From: JBDWFY01 sp039976075
GTDB lineage: Bacteria > Pseudomonadota > Alphaproteobacteria > Rhizobiales > Stappiaceae
Length of the DNA: 64,000 nt
Assembly: GCA_039976075.1 (NCBI GenBank)
Contig: JBDWFY010000004.1
Location: 310,001 to 374,000 of the forward strand
Direction of reading: 5' to 3'
In this document: in pieces, positions 8,599 through 16,895 of the stretch
Position numbering within the stretch: position 1 is the first letter of the stretch
Layout of the letters: each line of letters begins with the position of its first letter
Made by a program: the position numbers and the translations under genes
The notes under the pieces: generated by a model
Databases searched by the model: none
What the model was told of the DNA's origin: nothing
The model's input: the letters and a program-made list of their open reading frames with translations, nothing else

Positions 8599-9840
8599 AT
8601 GACAACTGGCCTGCTGCTGCTGGCACTCTTCACGGTCGGCTTTGCCATGATCGCCAAGCGCGTGTCCCTCACGATTTTTACCGCCCCGATGCTTTTTTTG
8701 GGCTTTGGTTACTTGCTGTCGCTCACCGGACTCTGGCCGCATGGGAAGTCCGAAGAGATACTGCATCTGACGGCGGAAGTCGCTCTGATCATTCTGCTGT
8801 TTCTTGACGCCGCTCAGATCGACCTGGCGTCTTTACGCCGACAACATACCTGGCCGGCACGCATGCTCTTTCTCGGGTTACCCCTTTCAATCATTTTGGG
8901 AACTCTCGCGGCCTTTCCATTCCTGCCCGGTTGGCCGATCGTCGCAGTCGCGTTAGTGGCTGCAATTCTGGCACCGACCGATGCAGCGCTGGGCCAGGCC
9001 GTCGTTACCAACAAGGCGGTACCTGCTCGCGTGCGCCGCGCCCTTACTGTCGAAAGCGGTCTCAATGACGGTCTCGCTCTTCCGATCATTCTGCTGTTTG
9101 CCAGCTTAAGCGCTGAAGTGATGGATGAGGGAACGACCAACTGGTTGGTTTTCGGTGCCTTGCAGCTGGTGCTGGGGCCACTTGCGGGAATTCTTGTGGG
9201 GTTGCTGGGTGGCAAAATTCTGTTGTTCGCCAAGGCCCATGACCTGACATCAGACACATATGAGGGCGTCGGCGCCATTGCGATGGCCGCAATGGCCTAT
9301 CTGTTGGCTAATGCTATTGGCGGCAATGGTTTTATTTCTGCCTTTGTTGCCGGCCTTTGTTTCGGCAATATCATCAAAGGGCAGTGCAAATTCGTCTATG
9401 AATTCACTGAAAGCGAAGGGCAGCTGCTGACCTGGGGCGCTTTTTTCCTGCTGGGGCTGGCGCTGCTTCCCGAAGCACTGCACGCGCTGTCGTGGCAAAT
9501 GCTGGCAATCATATTCGGAAGCCTGTTTGTGGTCCGACCACTGGCAATATGGCTCTCGCTGATGGGGACAGACGCAGCACCAGTCTCCCGTCTGTTTTTC
9601 GGCTGGTTTGGACCACGCGGTCTGGCGACTGCTCTGTTTGCCCTGCTGGTTGTACCGCAAATCGATCATGAACTGGCGGAACCCATCCTGGCCTTAGCCA
9701 TCAACGCGGTCTGGATCAGTGCCCTTCTGCATGGACTTAGCGCTCTGCCCGGAGCAACATGGTACGCTCGCCGCGTGGGGGAGATGGGTGATTGTCCGGA
9801 ATCGCAACCAATCGAGCATACGGCCAAACCGCTGATGTAA
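8599..9840 (+). CDS. Cation:proton antiporter, NhaP/CPA1 type
   Basis: Integral membrane protein of 413 residues with about 12 hydrophobic helices. CPA1 hallmarks are visible: ILAPTDAALGQAVVTN near residue 120 and RALTVESGLNDGLALPI near 150, with the conserved ND pair that carries cations. GAFFLLGLALLPEAL and FGWFGPRGLATALFALLV fit the C-terminal half. GGGGAG lies just before the ATG. The Rieske-glutamate-synthase gene follows 68 bp downstream on the same strand, so they may share a transcript. Exchange of Na+ or K+ for H+ is the family function; the cation is not determined. Confidence 0.9.
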   Translation: MTTGLLLLALFTVGFAMIAKRVSLTIFTAPMLFLGFGYLLSLTGLWPHGKSEEILHLTAEVALIILLFLDAAQIDLASLRRQHTWPARMLFLGLPLSIILGTLAAFPFLPGWPIVAVALVAAILAPTDAALGQAVVTNKAVPARVRRALTVESGLNDGLALPIILLFASLSAEVMDEGTTNWLVFGALQLVLGPLAGILVGLLGGKILLFAKAHDLTSDTYEGVGAIAMAAMAYLLANAIGGNGFISAFVAGLCFGNIIKGQCKFVYEFTESEGQLLTWGAFFLLGLALLPEALHALSWQMLAIIFGSLFVVRPLAIWLSLMGTDAAPVSRLFFGWFGPRGLATALFALLVVPQIDHELAEPILALAINAVWISALLHGLSALPGATWYARRVGEMGDCPESQPIEHTAKPLM

Positions 9841-9908
9841 TGTTCTCTGGCGTGAGCCACTAAACATGCACGCTGGACGTTAAAATACTGAAGAAAATGG
9901 GGAATAAA

Positions 9909-11519
9909 ATGAACAAAGTATCTGTCGCAAATTATGCGGAGCTCAAGAACAAAAAACCGCAATACGCGCTGGTAGATGAAGTCGACCTGGTGGTGGTTCG
10001 CTTCGACGAAGAGGTCTCCGTTTTCTATGGCCGTTGCCTTCATCGCGGCGCACTGATGTCCGATGGGTTTGTCCGTGGCAATAATCTGATCTGCGGTGTG
10101 CACTATTGGGATTACAGGCTGGATTCTGGCGTGTCCGAATACAACAATGCGGAGGTGCTGCCTAAATTTCAAAGTTGGGTGGAAGATGGTCAGGTCCTGG
10201 TTGACGAAGACGAGATCAAAGCGTGGGCGCAGGACAATCCGCAGCCGTTTAATCGTGACGCCTATATGGGGCTCTACGCTGATACCAGCCATGGCACGGA
10301 AGAAGAACCCTATAACGGACTGATCCAGAATTACGCTCGCAATGGTCTTTCAAAGACTGGCCATCACGGGCAAGTCGATGCCATGGGCGTGCCCAGAACG
10401 CAGCTACCGGACTGGGATGATGTCCAGATCCTGACGGCTCAACTCCATCGCCCTCCTCTGCTGGACGACCATGAAGTCGGGACGGAGGTCATTATCGGGC
10501 CGAACGCGCAAAAGCCGCTCAAACTTAAAATACCGCTTTTTGTTTCAGACATGAGTTTCGGGGCACTTTCCGAGCCCGCAAAAATGGCCCTGGCGCGTGG
10601 CGCTGAACTCGCCGGCACGGGCATTTGTTCCGGCGAAGGCGGCATGCTGCCCGAAGAGCAGTCTGAAAACTCCCGTTATTTCTATGAACTCGCCTCGGCC
10701 CGTTTCGGATTTGATTGGGATAAACTCGCCAAGGTCCAAGCCTTTCATTTCAAAGGTGGACAAGGTGCCAAGACTGGTACAGGCGGCCATTTACCAGGCT
10801 CCAAGGTGAAGGGTAAGATCGCCGAAGTTCGGGGACTGAACGAAGGCGAGTCGGCCATCTCTCCTTCCCGTTTCCCAGAATGGACGGAAGTGACGCAAAT
10901 CCGGGACTTCGCTGATGAAGTGCGTGATCGGACGGGCGGCATTCCCATCGGTTACAAACTGTCCGCGCAGCACGTTGAAAAGGATATCGATGCCGCACTT
11001 GAAGTGGGTGTCGATTACATCATCCTTGACGGTCGTGGCGGTGGCACCGGCGCGGCACCAATCATTTTCCGCGATAACATCTCTGTCCCGACAATTCCTG
11101 CCCTTGCACGCGCCCGCCGTCATCTTGATCGATCCGGCCGAAGCGATGTCACGCTTGTCATCACGGGCGGACTGAGAAAACCGGGAGATTTCATCAAGGC
11201 CCTGGCATTGGGCGCTGATGCGGTTGCGGTTTCCAACTCAGCGATGCAGGCCATCGGCTGCATTGCAATGCGTGCCTGCCACACCAACAATTGCCCGGTC
11301 GGAATCGCGACCCAAAAACCTCATCTGGTCAATCGCCTTGTGGTAGAAAAATCAGCCCGACAGCTAACCAATTTCTTTGAAGCCTCAGTGGAACTCATGC
11401 AGGTCATGGCGCGCGCGTGCGGTCACGATCACCTGTCGAAATTTGCCCTCGATGATTTGACAACCTGGAAAAAAGAAATCGCTGAGCTTTCCGGCGTTGC
11501 CTATGGCGGTGTGTCTTAA
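9909..11519 (+). CDS. Rieske [2Fe-2S] domain fused to an FMN glutamate-synthase-type domain
   Basis: Two-domain iron-sulfur flavoprotein, 536 residues. Residues 1-110 hold a Rieske domain with both ligand pairs, C43-x-H45 (CLH) and C62-x2-H65 (CGVH). From about 170 on is the FMN-binding core of glutamate synthase: FVSDMSFGALSEPAK, GEGGMLPEEQ, FHFKGGQGAKTGTGGHLPG, ILDGRGGGTGAAP, and the 3Fe-4S cysteines in CIAMRACHTNNCPVG. The glutaminase domain of real GltB is absent, so ammonia or another amine donor would be used, if it makes glutamate at all. GGGGA six bases before the ATG at 9909 favours it over 9897. The next gene also carries a Rieske domain. Confidence 0.9.
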   Translation: MNKVSVANYAELKNKKPQYALVDEVDLVVVRFDEEVSVFYGRCLHRGALMSDGFVRGNNLICGVHYWDYRLDSGVSEYNNAEVLPKFQSWVEDGQVLVDEDEIKAWAQDNPQPFNRDAYMGLYADTSHGTEEEPYNGLIQNYARNGLSKTGHHGQVDAMGVPRTQLPDWDDVQILTAQLHRPPLLDDHEVGTEVIIGPNAQKPLKLKIPLFVSDMSFGALSEPAKMALARGAELAGTGICSGEGGMLPEEQSENSRYFYELASARFGFDWDKLAKVQAFHFKGGQGAKTGTGGHLPGSKVKGKIAEVRGLNEGESAISPSRFPEWTEVTQIRDFADEVRDRTGGIPIGYKLSAQHVEKDIDAALEVGVDYIILDGRGGGTGAAPIIFRDNISVPTIPALARARRHLDRSGRSDVTLVITGGLRKPGDFIKALALGADAVAVSNSAMQAIGCIAMRACHTNNCPVGIATQKPHLVNRLVVEKSARQLTNFFEASVELMQVMARACGHDHLSKFALDDLTTWKKEIAELSGVAYGGVS

Positions 11520-11573
11520 CGCTCCGCACTCCGGAACAGCCAAAACGACGAAAAAAAGTTTGAGGAGGCATGA

Positions 11574-13550
11574 ATGAACGAACAGAATCTTGACTGGATC
11601 AGTGTCGGCCATGTGGACGACCTGCCCGAAGGACGCGTCAAAACGGTAACCGCCCGAACGGTCTCTATGTGCTTGTCCCATTTCAATGGCAAATGGGCTG
11701 CCATGGACAACCGATGCCCCCATCAGGGCGGCCCGCTTGGCGAAGGCTCAATCGAAGAAGGCGTTGAGGGTCAATGCTGGATCCGCTGCCCATGGCATGG
11801 GTGGGATTTCCATCCCCTTACCGGTGCCCCTCCCGGAGGACACGAGGATTCCGGCCAACACCTGTACCCTCTCGATATCAGAGACGGTGAAATATTTGTC
11901 GGTCTGGAAGCAGAACCACCCCGGGCCCGCACGACCACCGATGTCATGGCTGAAACCATGGTCAACTGGGGTGTCAAACGCGTCTTTGGCATGGTGGGCC
12001 ACTCCAATCTCGGCCTTGCCGATTCAATCCGCATCCAGAGCCAGGATGGCAATCTGAGTTACATTGGGGTTCGCCACGAGGGTGCCGCAGCGTTTGCCGC
12101 TTCCGCCTATGGCAAGTTGACTGGAAAACCGGCCGCCTGCCTGACCATTGCCGGACCCGGAGCGACAAACCTGCTGACCGGTTTATGGGATGCGAAAGTG
12201 GACCGTGCACCGATTCTGGCACTGACCGGTCAGGTTCAGACCCAGGTATTCGGACCTGGCGCTTTTCAGGATATCGATCTGCAATCTGCCTTTGAGCCGG
12301 TTTCCCGCTTTTCGCAACCCGTCCTGACGACCTCTAATCACGCCGAGTTGATGACGCTGGCCTGCAAGAACGCCCTCATCGAGCGCGATGTTGCCCATCT
12401 GATATTCCCTGATGATGTGCAGACAGTTGAAAGCGATGCGGAAGCCGGTGGACCGGCGGGGCGTATCGGCGGTTCAGTGGTGGTACCCTCAAAAGATGAT
12501 GTTGATCAGGCAGCCGAAATGATCAATGGCGCCAAACGGCCAATTATCGTGATGGGATATGGCGCTATCGATGCGCGGGAGGCGGTAGTTGCGTTGGGTG
12601 AAAAAATCGGTGCGCCAATCCTGACAACCTTCAAGGGCAAGGGGCTCATTCCGGATACCCACCCGAATGCCGCCGGCGTGCTTGGCCGGTCTGGAACTCC
12701 GATTGCCAGCTGGTTCATGAACGAAGCGGATCTGATCATTTCGCTTGGGTCTTCGTTTGCCAATCATACGGGTATCGAGCGATCAAAGCCGATCATACAG
12801 GTTGACTTTGAACGCATGCAGCTCGGCAAATTTCATCCAGTTGCCCTTCCTGTTTGGGGCGAAATCGGTGCCTTCTGTGCCACGATCAGCCCGCAAATTG
12901 TTGCACCGCGCGCGCAGGATGATCAAATTGCGGAGCTGGCCGAGCGGTGGGCCATCTGGCGCACCGAGAAAGAAACCCGGCTTTCTGAAAACCGCGGCGA
13001 AGGTGTGCACTCGGCTGCCGTGTTCAAGACATTAACCGCGCTTTGTCCGGAAGATGCCGTGATTGCAGTTGACGTGGGCAATAACACCTATTCCTTCGGC
13101 CGTTATTTTGAAACCAAGGGGCAGCGGGTTCTAATGTCGGGATATCTTGGGTCCATCGGCTTCGGCTTCCCCGCTGCGATGGGCGCCTGGTCGGCAACTC
13201 AGGACTTTGAAGCCTATGCCGGGCGCAAGGTGATTTCGATTTCAGGCGACGGTGGCTTTGGCCAGTACCCGATGGATTTCACCACGGCGGTCAAATACAA
13301 AATGGACATCACCCATATCCTGCTGAACAACGCCCAACTCGGAAAAATCTCCAAAGAGCAACGCGGAGGTGAATGGCCCGTCTGGGAGACAGATCTGCAC
13401 AATCCTTCCTTCGCAGCTTTCGCCAGACTGTGCGGAGGACACGGTGTTCGAGTGACAGAAGCCAGCGAGTTGGAACAGGCTATCAGGGAAGCGCTTGCGC
13501 ATGATGGTCCGGCGCTCGTTGAAATCATGACGGATGCCGAACTGGTCTGA
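11574..13550 (+). CDS. Rieske [2Fe-2S] domain fused to a thiamine-diphosphate enzyme
   Basis: Protein of 658 residues. An N-terminal Rieske domain (about 1-115) has C48-x-H50 (CPH) and C72-x2-H75 (CPWH). The rest is a complete ThDP enzyme of the pyruvate oxidase/acetolactate synthase type: Pyr domain with catalytic glutamate E169 (VRHEGAA) and AGPGATNLLTGLWDA, a central domain with PIIVMGYGA, and a C-terminal PP domain with ISGDGGFGQYPMDFTTAVKYK ending in the metal motif LLNN. Such enzymes act on 2-oxo acids such as pyruvate; the fused Rieske cluster suggests electron transfer out of the thiamine intermediate. It lies 54 bp after the Rieske-glutamate-synthase gene. The substrate is unknown. 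Confidence 0.9.
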   Translation: MNEQNLDWISVGHVDDLPEGRVKTVTARTVSMCLSHFNGKWAAMDNRCPHQGGPLGEGSIEEGVEGQCWIRCPWHGWDFHPLTGAPPGGHEDSGQHLYPLDIRDGEIFVGLEAEPPRARTTTDVMAETMVNWGVKRVFGMVGHSNLGLADSIRIQSQDGNLSYIGVRHEGAAAFAASAYGKLTGKPAACLTIAGPGATNLLTGLWDAKVDRAPILALTGQVQTQVFGPGAFQDIDLQSAFEPVSRFSQPVLTTSNHAELMTLACKNALIERDVAHLIFPDDVQTVESDAEAGGPAGRIGGSVVVPSKDDVDQAAEMINGAKRPIIVMGYGAIDAREAVVALGEKIGAPILTTFKGKGLIPDTHPNAAGVLGRSGTPIASWFMNEADLIISLGSSFANHTGIERSKPIIQVDFERMQLGKFHPVALPVWGEIGAFCATISPQIVAPRAQDDQIAELAERWAIWRTEKETRLSENRGEGVHSAAVFKTLTALCPEDAVIAVDVGNNTYSFGRYFETKGQRVLMSGYLGSIGFGFPAAMGAWSATQDFEAYAGRKVISISGDGGFGQYPMDFTTAVKYKMDITHILLNNAQLGKISKEQRGGEWPVWETDLHNPSFAAFARLCGGHGVRVTEASELEQAIREALAHDGPALVEIMTDAELV

Positions 13551-13558
13551 ACAAAGCA

Positions 13559-13599
13559 CCGATGCCACCTTTAACCAACGGAATTGATCGTGGCATCGG
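13559..13599 (+). other. Long-arm stem-loop between the ThDP gene and the next gene
   Basis: Perfect 10-bp arms CCGATGCCAC (13559-13568) and GTGGCATCGG (13590-13599) enclose a 21-base loop. It falls nine bases after the ThDP enzyme's stop and has no T-run, so it is more likely an mRNA processing or attenuation element within the operon, or a protein-binding site, than a simple terminator. Confidence 0.5.
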
Positions 13600-13644
13600 C
13601 AAGGACCATGAAAAAGATGTTGTGCTCCGAAGGGGAGACTAGCG

Positions 13645-14505
13645 ATGACAGATACGCACGATTTGCAAACCCACAAGCCCGACACACTTGATACTGCCCG
13701 CGCACTTGCTCATTCTGCAGCACAGTTTTTGACCCGTGCTGCGCGCGCAAATTTACCCGCTCAGCCCGATGACAGTCATTCCAACCTGGGCTGGGATCGC
13801 GCCGGCCGGCACTTCCTCTCACAACCGCTACCGGGCAAGGAAGGCGCGTGTTTTGTCACGCTCGGCCTGTTCCCTTTTCGATTGGGTTTTACTGGTGGTC
13901 CGGCAACGACAACATTTCTGGATCTGGATGGTGTTTCTCAACAAGAAGCCCAAAACTGGTTAGACGGAAAGCTCGCAGAGGCTGGACTGCAGGTATCCGC
14001 TCCAATTGCCCTGCCCTACAGCCTGCCACAGGATGTCTCTGCCATTGATCGCTACCAGACGCAGTCGCAAAGCGGTCAGCTAGCCGCCTTAAGCGCCTGG
14101 TTTGATCTGGCCAATGGTGCCCTTACGCGGTTCACAGAGGAAAGAAATAAGCTGGGACTTGAACCCGGTCCGAGCGCGGTTCGATGTTGGCCGCACCATT
14201 TCGATATCGCCACTTATGTCAGCCTTGAAAGCGGCGACGCAGAAACCGCGCGCGGCATCGGTGTCGGCATGTCCCCGGGCGATGAGAGCTATGGACTGCC
14301 CTATTTCTACGTCAATCCATGGCCGCATCTGGACCCTGTCAGTCTGCCAGCAGCCCCCAGGCCAGGTCATTGGCATACAGAAGGATTTGTTGGCGCAATC
14401 GCAACGGCTGAAGAAATATTGACACTGGAAGACACATCGACGGCCCTATCCGCTTTTCTGGAGGGCGCCTTTGCCATAGGCCTCTTGAAACTGAGGAACA
14501 GCTGA
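13645..14505 (+). CDS. Uncharacterised protein, DUF5996-like
   Basis: Soluble protein of 286 residues with no signal peptide or membrane helix. The notable motif RCWPHHFDIATYVSLE near residues 180-195, followed by GIGVGMSPGDESYGLPYFYVNPWPH, resembles the DUF5996 family as I remember it; this is recall, not a search. Histidines in WPHHFD and GHWHTEG could bind a metal. A GGGGAG sits 7 bp before the ATG. It is co-directional with the Rieske-fusion genes and ends 3 bp before the TrkA_C-like gene, so it belongs to that operon. The function is unknown. Confidence 0.75.
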   Translation: MTDTHDLQTHKPDTLDTARALAHSAAQFLTRAARANLPAQPDDSHSNLGWDRAGRHFLSQPLPGKEGACFVTLGLFPFRLGFTGGPATTTFLDLDGVSQQEAQNWLDGKLAEAGLQVSAPIALPYSLPQDVSAIDRYQTQSQSGQLAALSAWFDLANGALTRFTEERNKLGLEPGPSAVRCWPHHFDIATYVSLESGDAETARGIGVGMSPGDESYGLPYFYVNPWPHLDPVSLPAAPRPGHWHTEGFVGAIATAEEILTLEDTSTALSAFLEGAFAIGLLKLRNS

Positions 14506-14508
14506 CCA

Positions 14509-15195
14509 ATGGCGGCGGCTCTAACAATTGCGATCCTTCTGGCCCTCTCTGTCAGCGTCGTACGGATCGCCAGTGTTGCAATGAGACTGACCGGTCTACC
14601 GGAAAACATCGCCCGTTTTCAGTGCCTTTCCGCGCTGACGGGAACCGGGTTCACGACCCATGAATCGGAGATGATTGTCAATTATCCAATCCGGCGGCGC
14701 ATATTGGTTTTCCTGATGATTTTGGGAAATCTGGGACTCGTCTCAGTGTCAGCAACTTTTATCGTTGCGATGGTTGATGTGCATGAAGATACCCGCGAAA
14801 TTGTCACACAGGTTTTGACAATCGTTGCGGCGATTGGCGTCGTTGTAATCATGACTTGGTTCAAGCCGCTGGACCGCTTCATGTGCGACATTGTCGGGCG
14901 TCTGCTGATGCGATTTACCGACCTTGGCAAAAGGCGTTATCAACGTATTTTGCAGCTTGATGACGGTTACAGCATCGCGGAGCATGTTTTCCATGGCCAG
15001 TCGGAGCAATCCGCCCAGACGTTGGCCAGCGAAGAATTTCCGCTGAGAATGTTGGCGGTTCGCAGCGGTAAAGAACGGGAGTTTCACCAGTTCTCCGACC
15101 AGATCAAGCTATCGCCAGGCGACGTTTTGATCTGCTATGGCCGTGAACGAGCCCACGATGCACTGGAAGATCGCATGGAATTACCCGCGAGCTAG
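14509..15195 (+). CDS. Membrane protein with K+-pore-like segment and TrkA_C (RCK_C) domain
   Basis: Protein of 228 residues with about three membrane helices in the first 125 residues and a cytoplasmic TrkA_C domain at about 150-222 (EEFPLRMLAVRSGKE, FSDQIKLSPGDVLICYGRE). LSALTGTGFTTHESEMIVN resembles the selectivity-filter loop of Trk/Ktr K+ transporters, and NYPIRRRILVFLMILGNLG matches the following helix. Only one pore-like unit is present, so a multimer would be required for a channel. It starts 3 bp after the previous stop. A K+ or cation channel gated by a ligand is inference; it may instead sense rather than transport. Confidence 0.75.
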   Translation: MAAALTIAILLALSVSVVRIASVAMRLTGLPENIARFQCLSALTGTGFTTHESEMIVNYPIRRRILVFLMILGNLGLVSVSATFIVAMVDVHEDTREIVTQVLTIVAAIGVVVIMTWFKPLDRFMCDIVGRLLMRFTDLGKRRYQRILQLDDGYSIAEHVFHGQSEQSAQTLASEEFPLRMLAVRSGKEREFHQFSDQIKLSPGDVLICYGRERAHDALEDRMELPAS

Positions 15196-15207
15196 GGAGT
15201 TTGGACT

Positions 15208-15504
15208 TCAAATCGTGTGATCACCTGTTTGCCGAAAAGCCTGTTTGGAAACCAGATTTGCCAGTTCATGCATCTTGCGCATCTGCTCGGCGGGGGCATT
15301 GTCGATAAAAGCTTGCCATTGTTCATATTTATCCCAATGAGCAATGGTTATTACTTCTTCAGCATCCTGACAACTTTCCAGAAAAACACTGCCCCGGGCA
15401 CCTTCTGTCTCACGCCGGATTCTGGTGGTAACACCCTCCCAGACCTCCCTGAACGCCTCACGATTTTCCTTGTCGACTTTCCACCGGTAGACAACACGTA
15501 TCAT
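15208..15504 (-). CDS. ABM-superfamily small protein
   Basis: Protein of 98 residues with the antibiotic-biosynthesis-monooxygenase fold pattern: MIRVVYRWKVDKENREAF, ARGSVFLESCQDAEEVITIAHW and KYEQWQAFIDN. It converges on the TrkA_C-like gene with 12 bp between stops. I place the start at MIRVV, with GGGA about 7-10 bp before it; an upstream in-frame start at 15534 adds ten residues without a better ribosome site. The reaction is unknown; family members range from quinone-forming monooxygenases to haem-processing proteins. Confidence 0.8.
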   Translation of the reverse strand: MIRVVYRWKVDKENREAFREVWEGVTTRIRRETEGARGSVFLESCQDAEEVITIAHWDKYEQWQAFIDNAPAEQMRKMHELANLVSKQAFRQTGDHTI

Positions 15505-15937
15505 GACTGTTCCCAACTGTTTCAGATGCGCCACAGACCGAGTAACCTGGTCCTTCCAACTAAATGTACGTGCTCAGAATACGACGAACGTAACTCGATT
15601 TCGGTCACTTTCAAGGCCAGAATTCCAGCATATAATGGGGCGAAAGAATCATTTGATTATTCAGAATAAACGCAAGAAACGGAACGTTGCAACCAGAGAC
15701 TATAAGTCAACAATATACAACAGTGTCATTAAAATCTCATTAAATAATGTGATAAAATCATAAATATTGCTTTTATTACAATAAGTTGGAATAAATGTGT
15801 TTTTATGAACGACAGCAATATTAATATCCACATTGATGTGAATAAATTTATTTTAATAAATTTGTGGCGATAATTAAATTCTGTTGCTATTTTCTAAACG
15901 TTTGGAATTCATGAGCAAACAGCTGCAGTGAGGCAAA
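15505..15937. other. AT-rich intergenic region with short inverted repeats
   Basis: No gene is visible. From about 15640 to 15900 the composition is strikingly AT-rich compared with both sides, including runs such as AATAAATTTATTTTAATAAA near 15840. At 15900-15920 GTTTG-N11-CAAAC forms an inverted repeat 18 bp before the helix-turn-helix gene at 15938, a plausible autoregulatory site. The shift in composition marks the left edge of an accessory island. Confidence 0.5.
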
Positions 15938-16558
15938 ATGGCAGAGCGCCCGAAATTCGAGATCGACAAGGCCTGGTTCGTTGACAGACTGAGCCGGAAC
16001 GGTAAGTCCCTGCGCGCCATGGCGCGCCATCTGGGTGTCGATGCCTCATCGATGTCTCGCATGCTGGCTGGCAAACGCGCCATGAAAATGAGTGAAGCCA
16101 GCGATATCGCGGCTTTCATCAGTTCCAGCGTCGAAGAAGTTCTTGCTCATGCCGGCGTTTCCATGTCGCAGCTCAGCGAACAGTCTGTCAAAATCGTCGC
16201 CACGATCGATGAAAACGGCACGCTCTCCAAGCTCAAGCAGCAAACGCTGTTGCCGCCCAACCTTGCAAAAAACGTCGCCGGGCTTGGCGGCGGCAAGGAA
16301 TTTGTAGCTGCGACCGTCAGAGCCAGCAAGGGCGTTATGTCTCTGTGGGATGACACGGTCATCCTTTACAGCCCTTCGACCCCCACTCAGGAATCGGCCG
16401 GTTCGCTCTGCGTTGTCACGACCGGGGCCAACAAAACCATTCTGGCCCATGTCGTTCAGATCCGCAAAACGCTTGAAGCGACGCTCCGCATCGCCAATGG
16501 CGACACGGTTGAGACGACGATCAAGTCTGCAAGCCCGGTTCTGGCGATTATTCCCTGA
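15938..16558 (+). CDS. Cro/CI-type helix-turn-helix regulator
   Basis: Protein of 206 residues. The N-terminal 65 residues form a lambda-repressor-like helix-turn-helix (SLRAMARHLGVDASSMSRMLAGKRAM). The C-terminal domain, about 110-206, ends VETTIKSASPVLAIIP and resembles the beta-rich half of phage repressors, but no serine-lysine protease dyad is evident, so RecA-type self-cleavage is doubtful. GAGG lies 5 bp before the ATG. Placed in AT-rich DNA beside immunity-like genes and with no other phage genes nearby, it may be a lone regulator left from a mobile element. The target is unknown. Confidence 0.82.
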   Translation: MAERPKFEIDKAWFVDRLSRNGKSLRAMARHLGVDASSMSRMLAGKRAMKMSEASDIAAFISSSVEEVLAHAGVSMSQLSEQSVKIVATIDENGTLSKLKQQTLLPPNLAKNVAGLGGGKEFVAATVRASKGVMSLWDDTVILYSPSTPTQESAGSLCVVTTGANKTILAHVVQIRKTLEATLRIANGDTVETTIKSASPVLAIIP

Positions 16559-16658
16559 GGCAGCCGCCCGGTTTGCAGCGTTGTTATTCAATAGTGCTCC
16601 CATGTCACTACAGATCGACCGGGTCGTCACCGGCTCTCGGTACATCGCACCTGCCCTG

Positions 16659-16895
16659 CTAATCTTTGAGCGGTAAAATGAGCTTTCTGAATCCCGACAT
16701 GTCCTGAATCTGTATGTAAAGATCGGCTTCATTAAATTTCTGCCTTCGCAAATAGCCTCTTTCAACAAGTTCTGTGAGCGCATTTTTATTCGCCTCATTG
16801 AATTTTGCTGATATGCGGGGCACAAGCATCGGCACCCGCCCCATCGAAAAATACGTGGCAGCAATTCTTGCCGCATCCTCTGATAAATTTTCCAT
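16659..16895 (-). CDS. Small protein of unknown function
   Basis: Seventy-eight residues, charged and helical in character, starting MENLSEDAARIAATYFSMG; the pattern ISAKFNEANKNALTELVERGYLRRQ looks like a small winged-helix or DNA-binding element, but this is not a recognised family. A GAGG lies 5-6 bp before the ATG on the minus strand, which is the main support for it being a gene. It converges with the Cro/CI regulator and sits in the low-GC island. It could be an antitoxin-like partner; nothing proves that. Confidence 0.5.
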   Translation of the reverse strand: MENLSEDAARIAATYFSMGRVPMLVPRISAKFNEANKNALTELVERGYLRRQKFNEADLYIQIQDMSGFRKLILPLKD

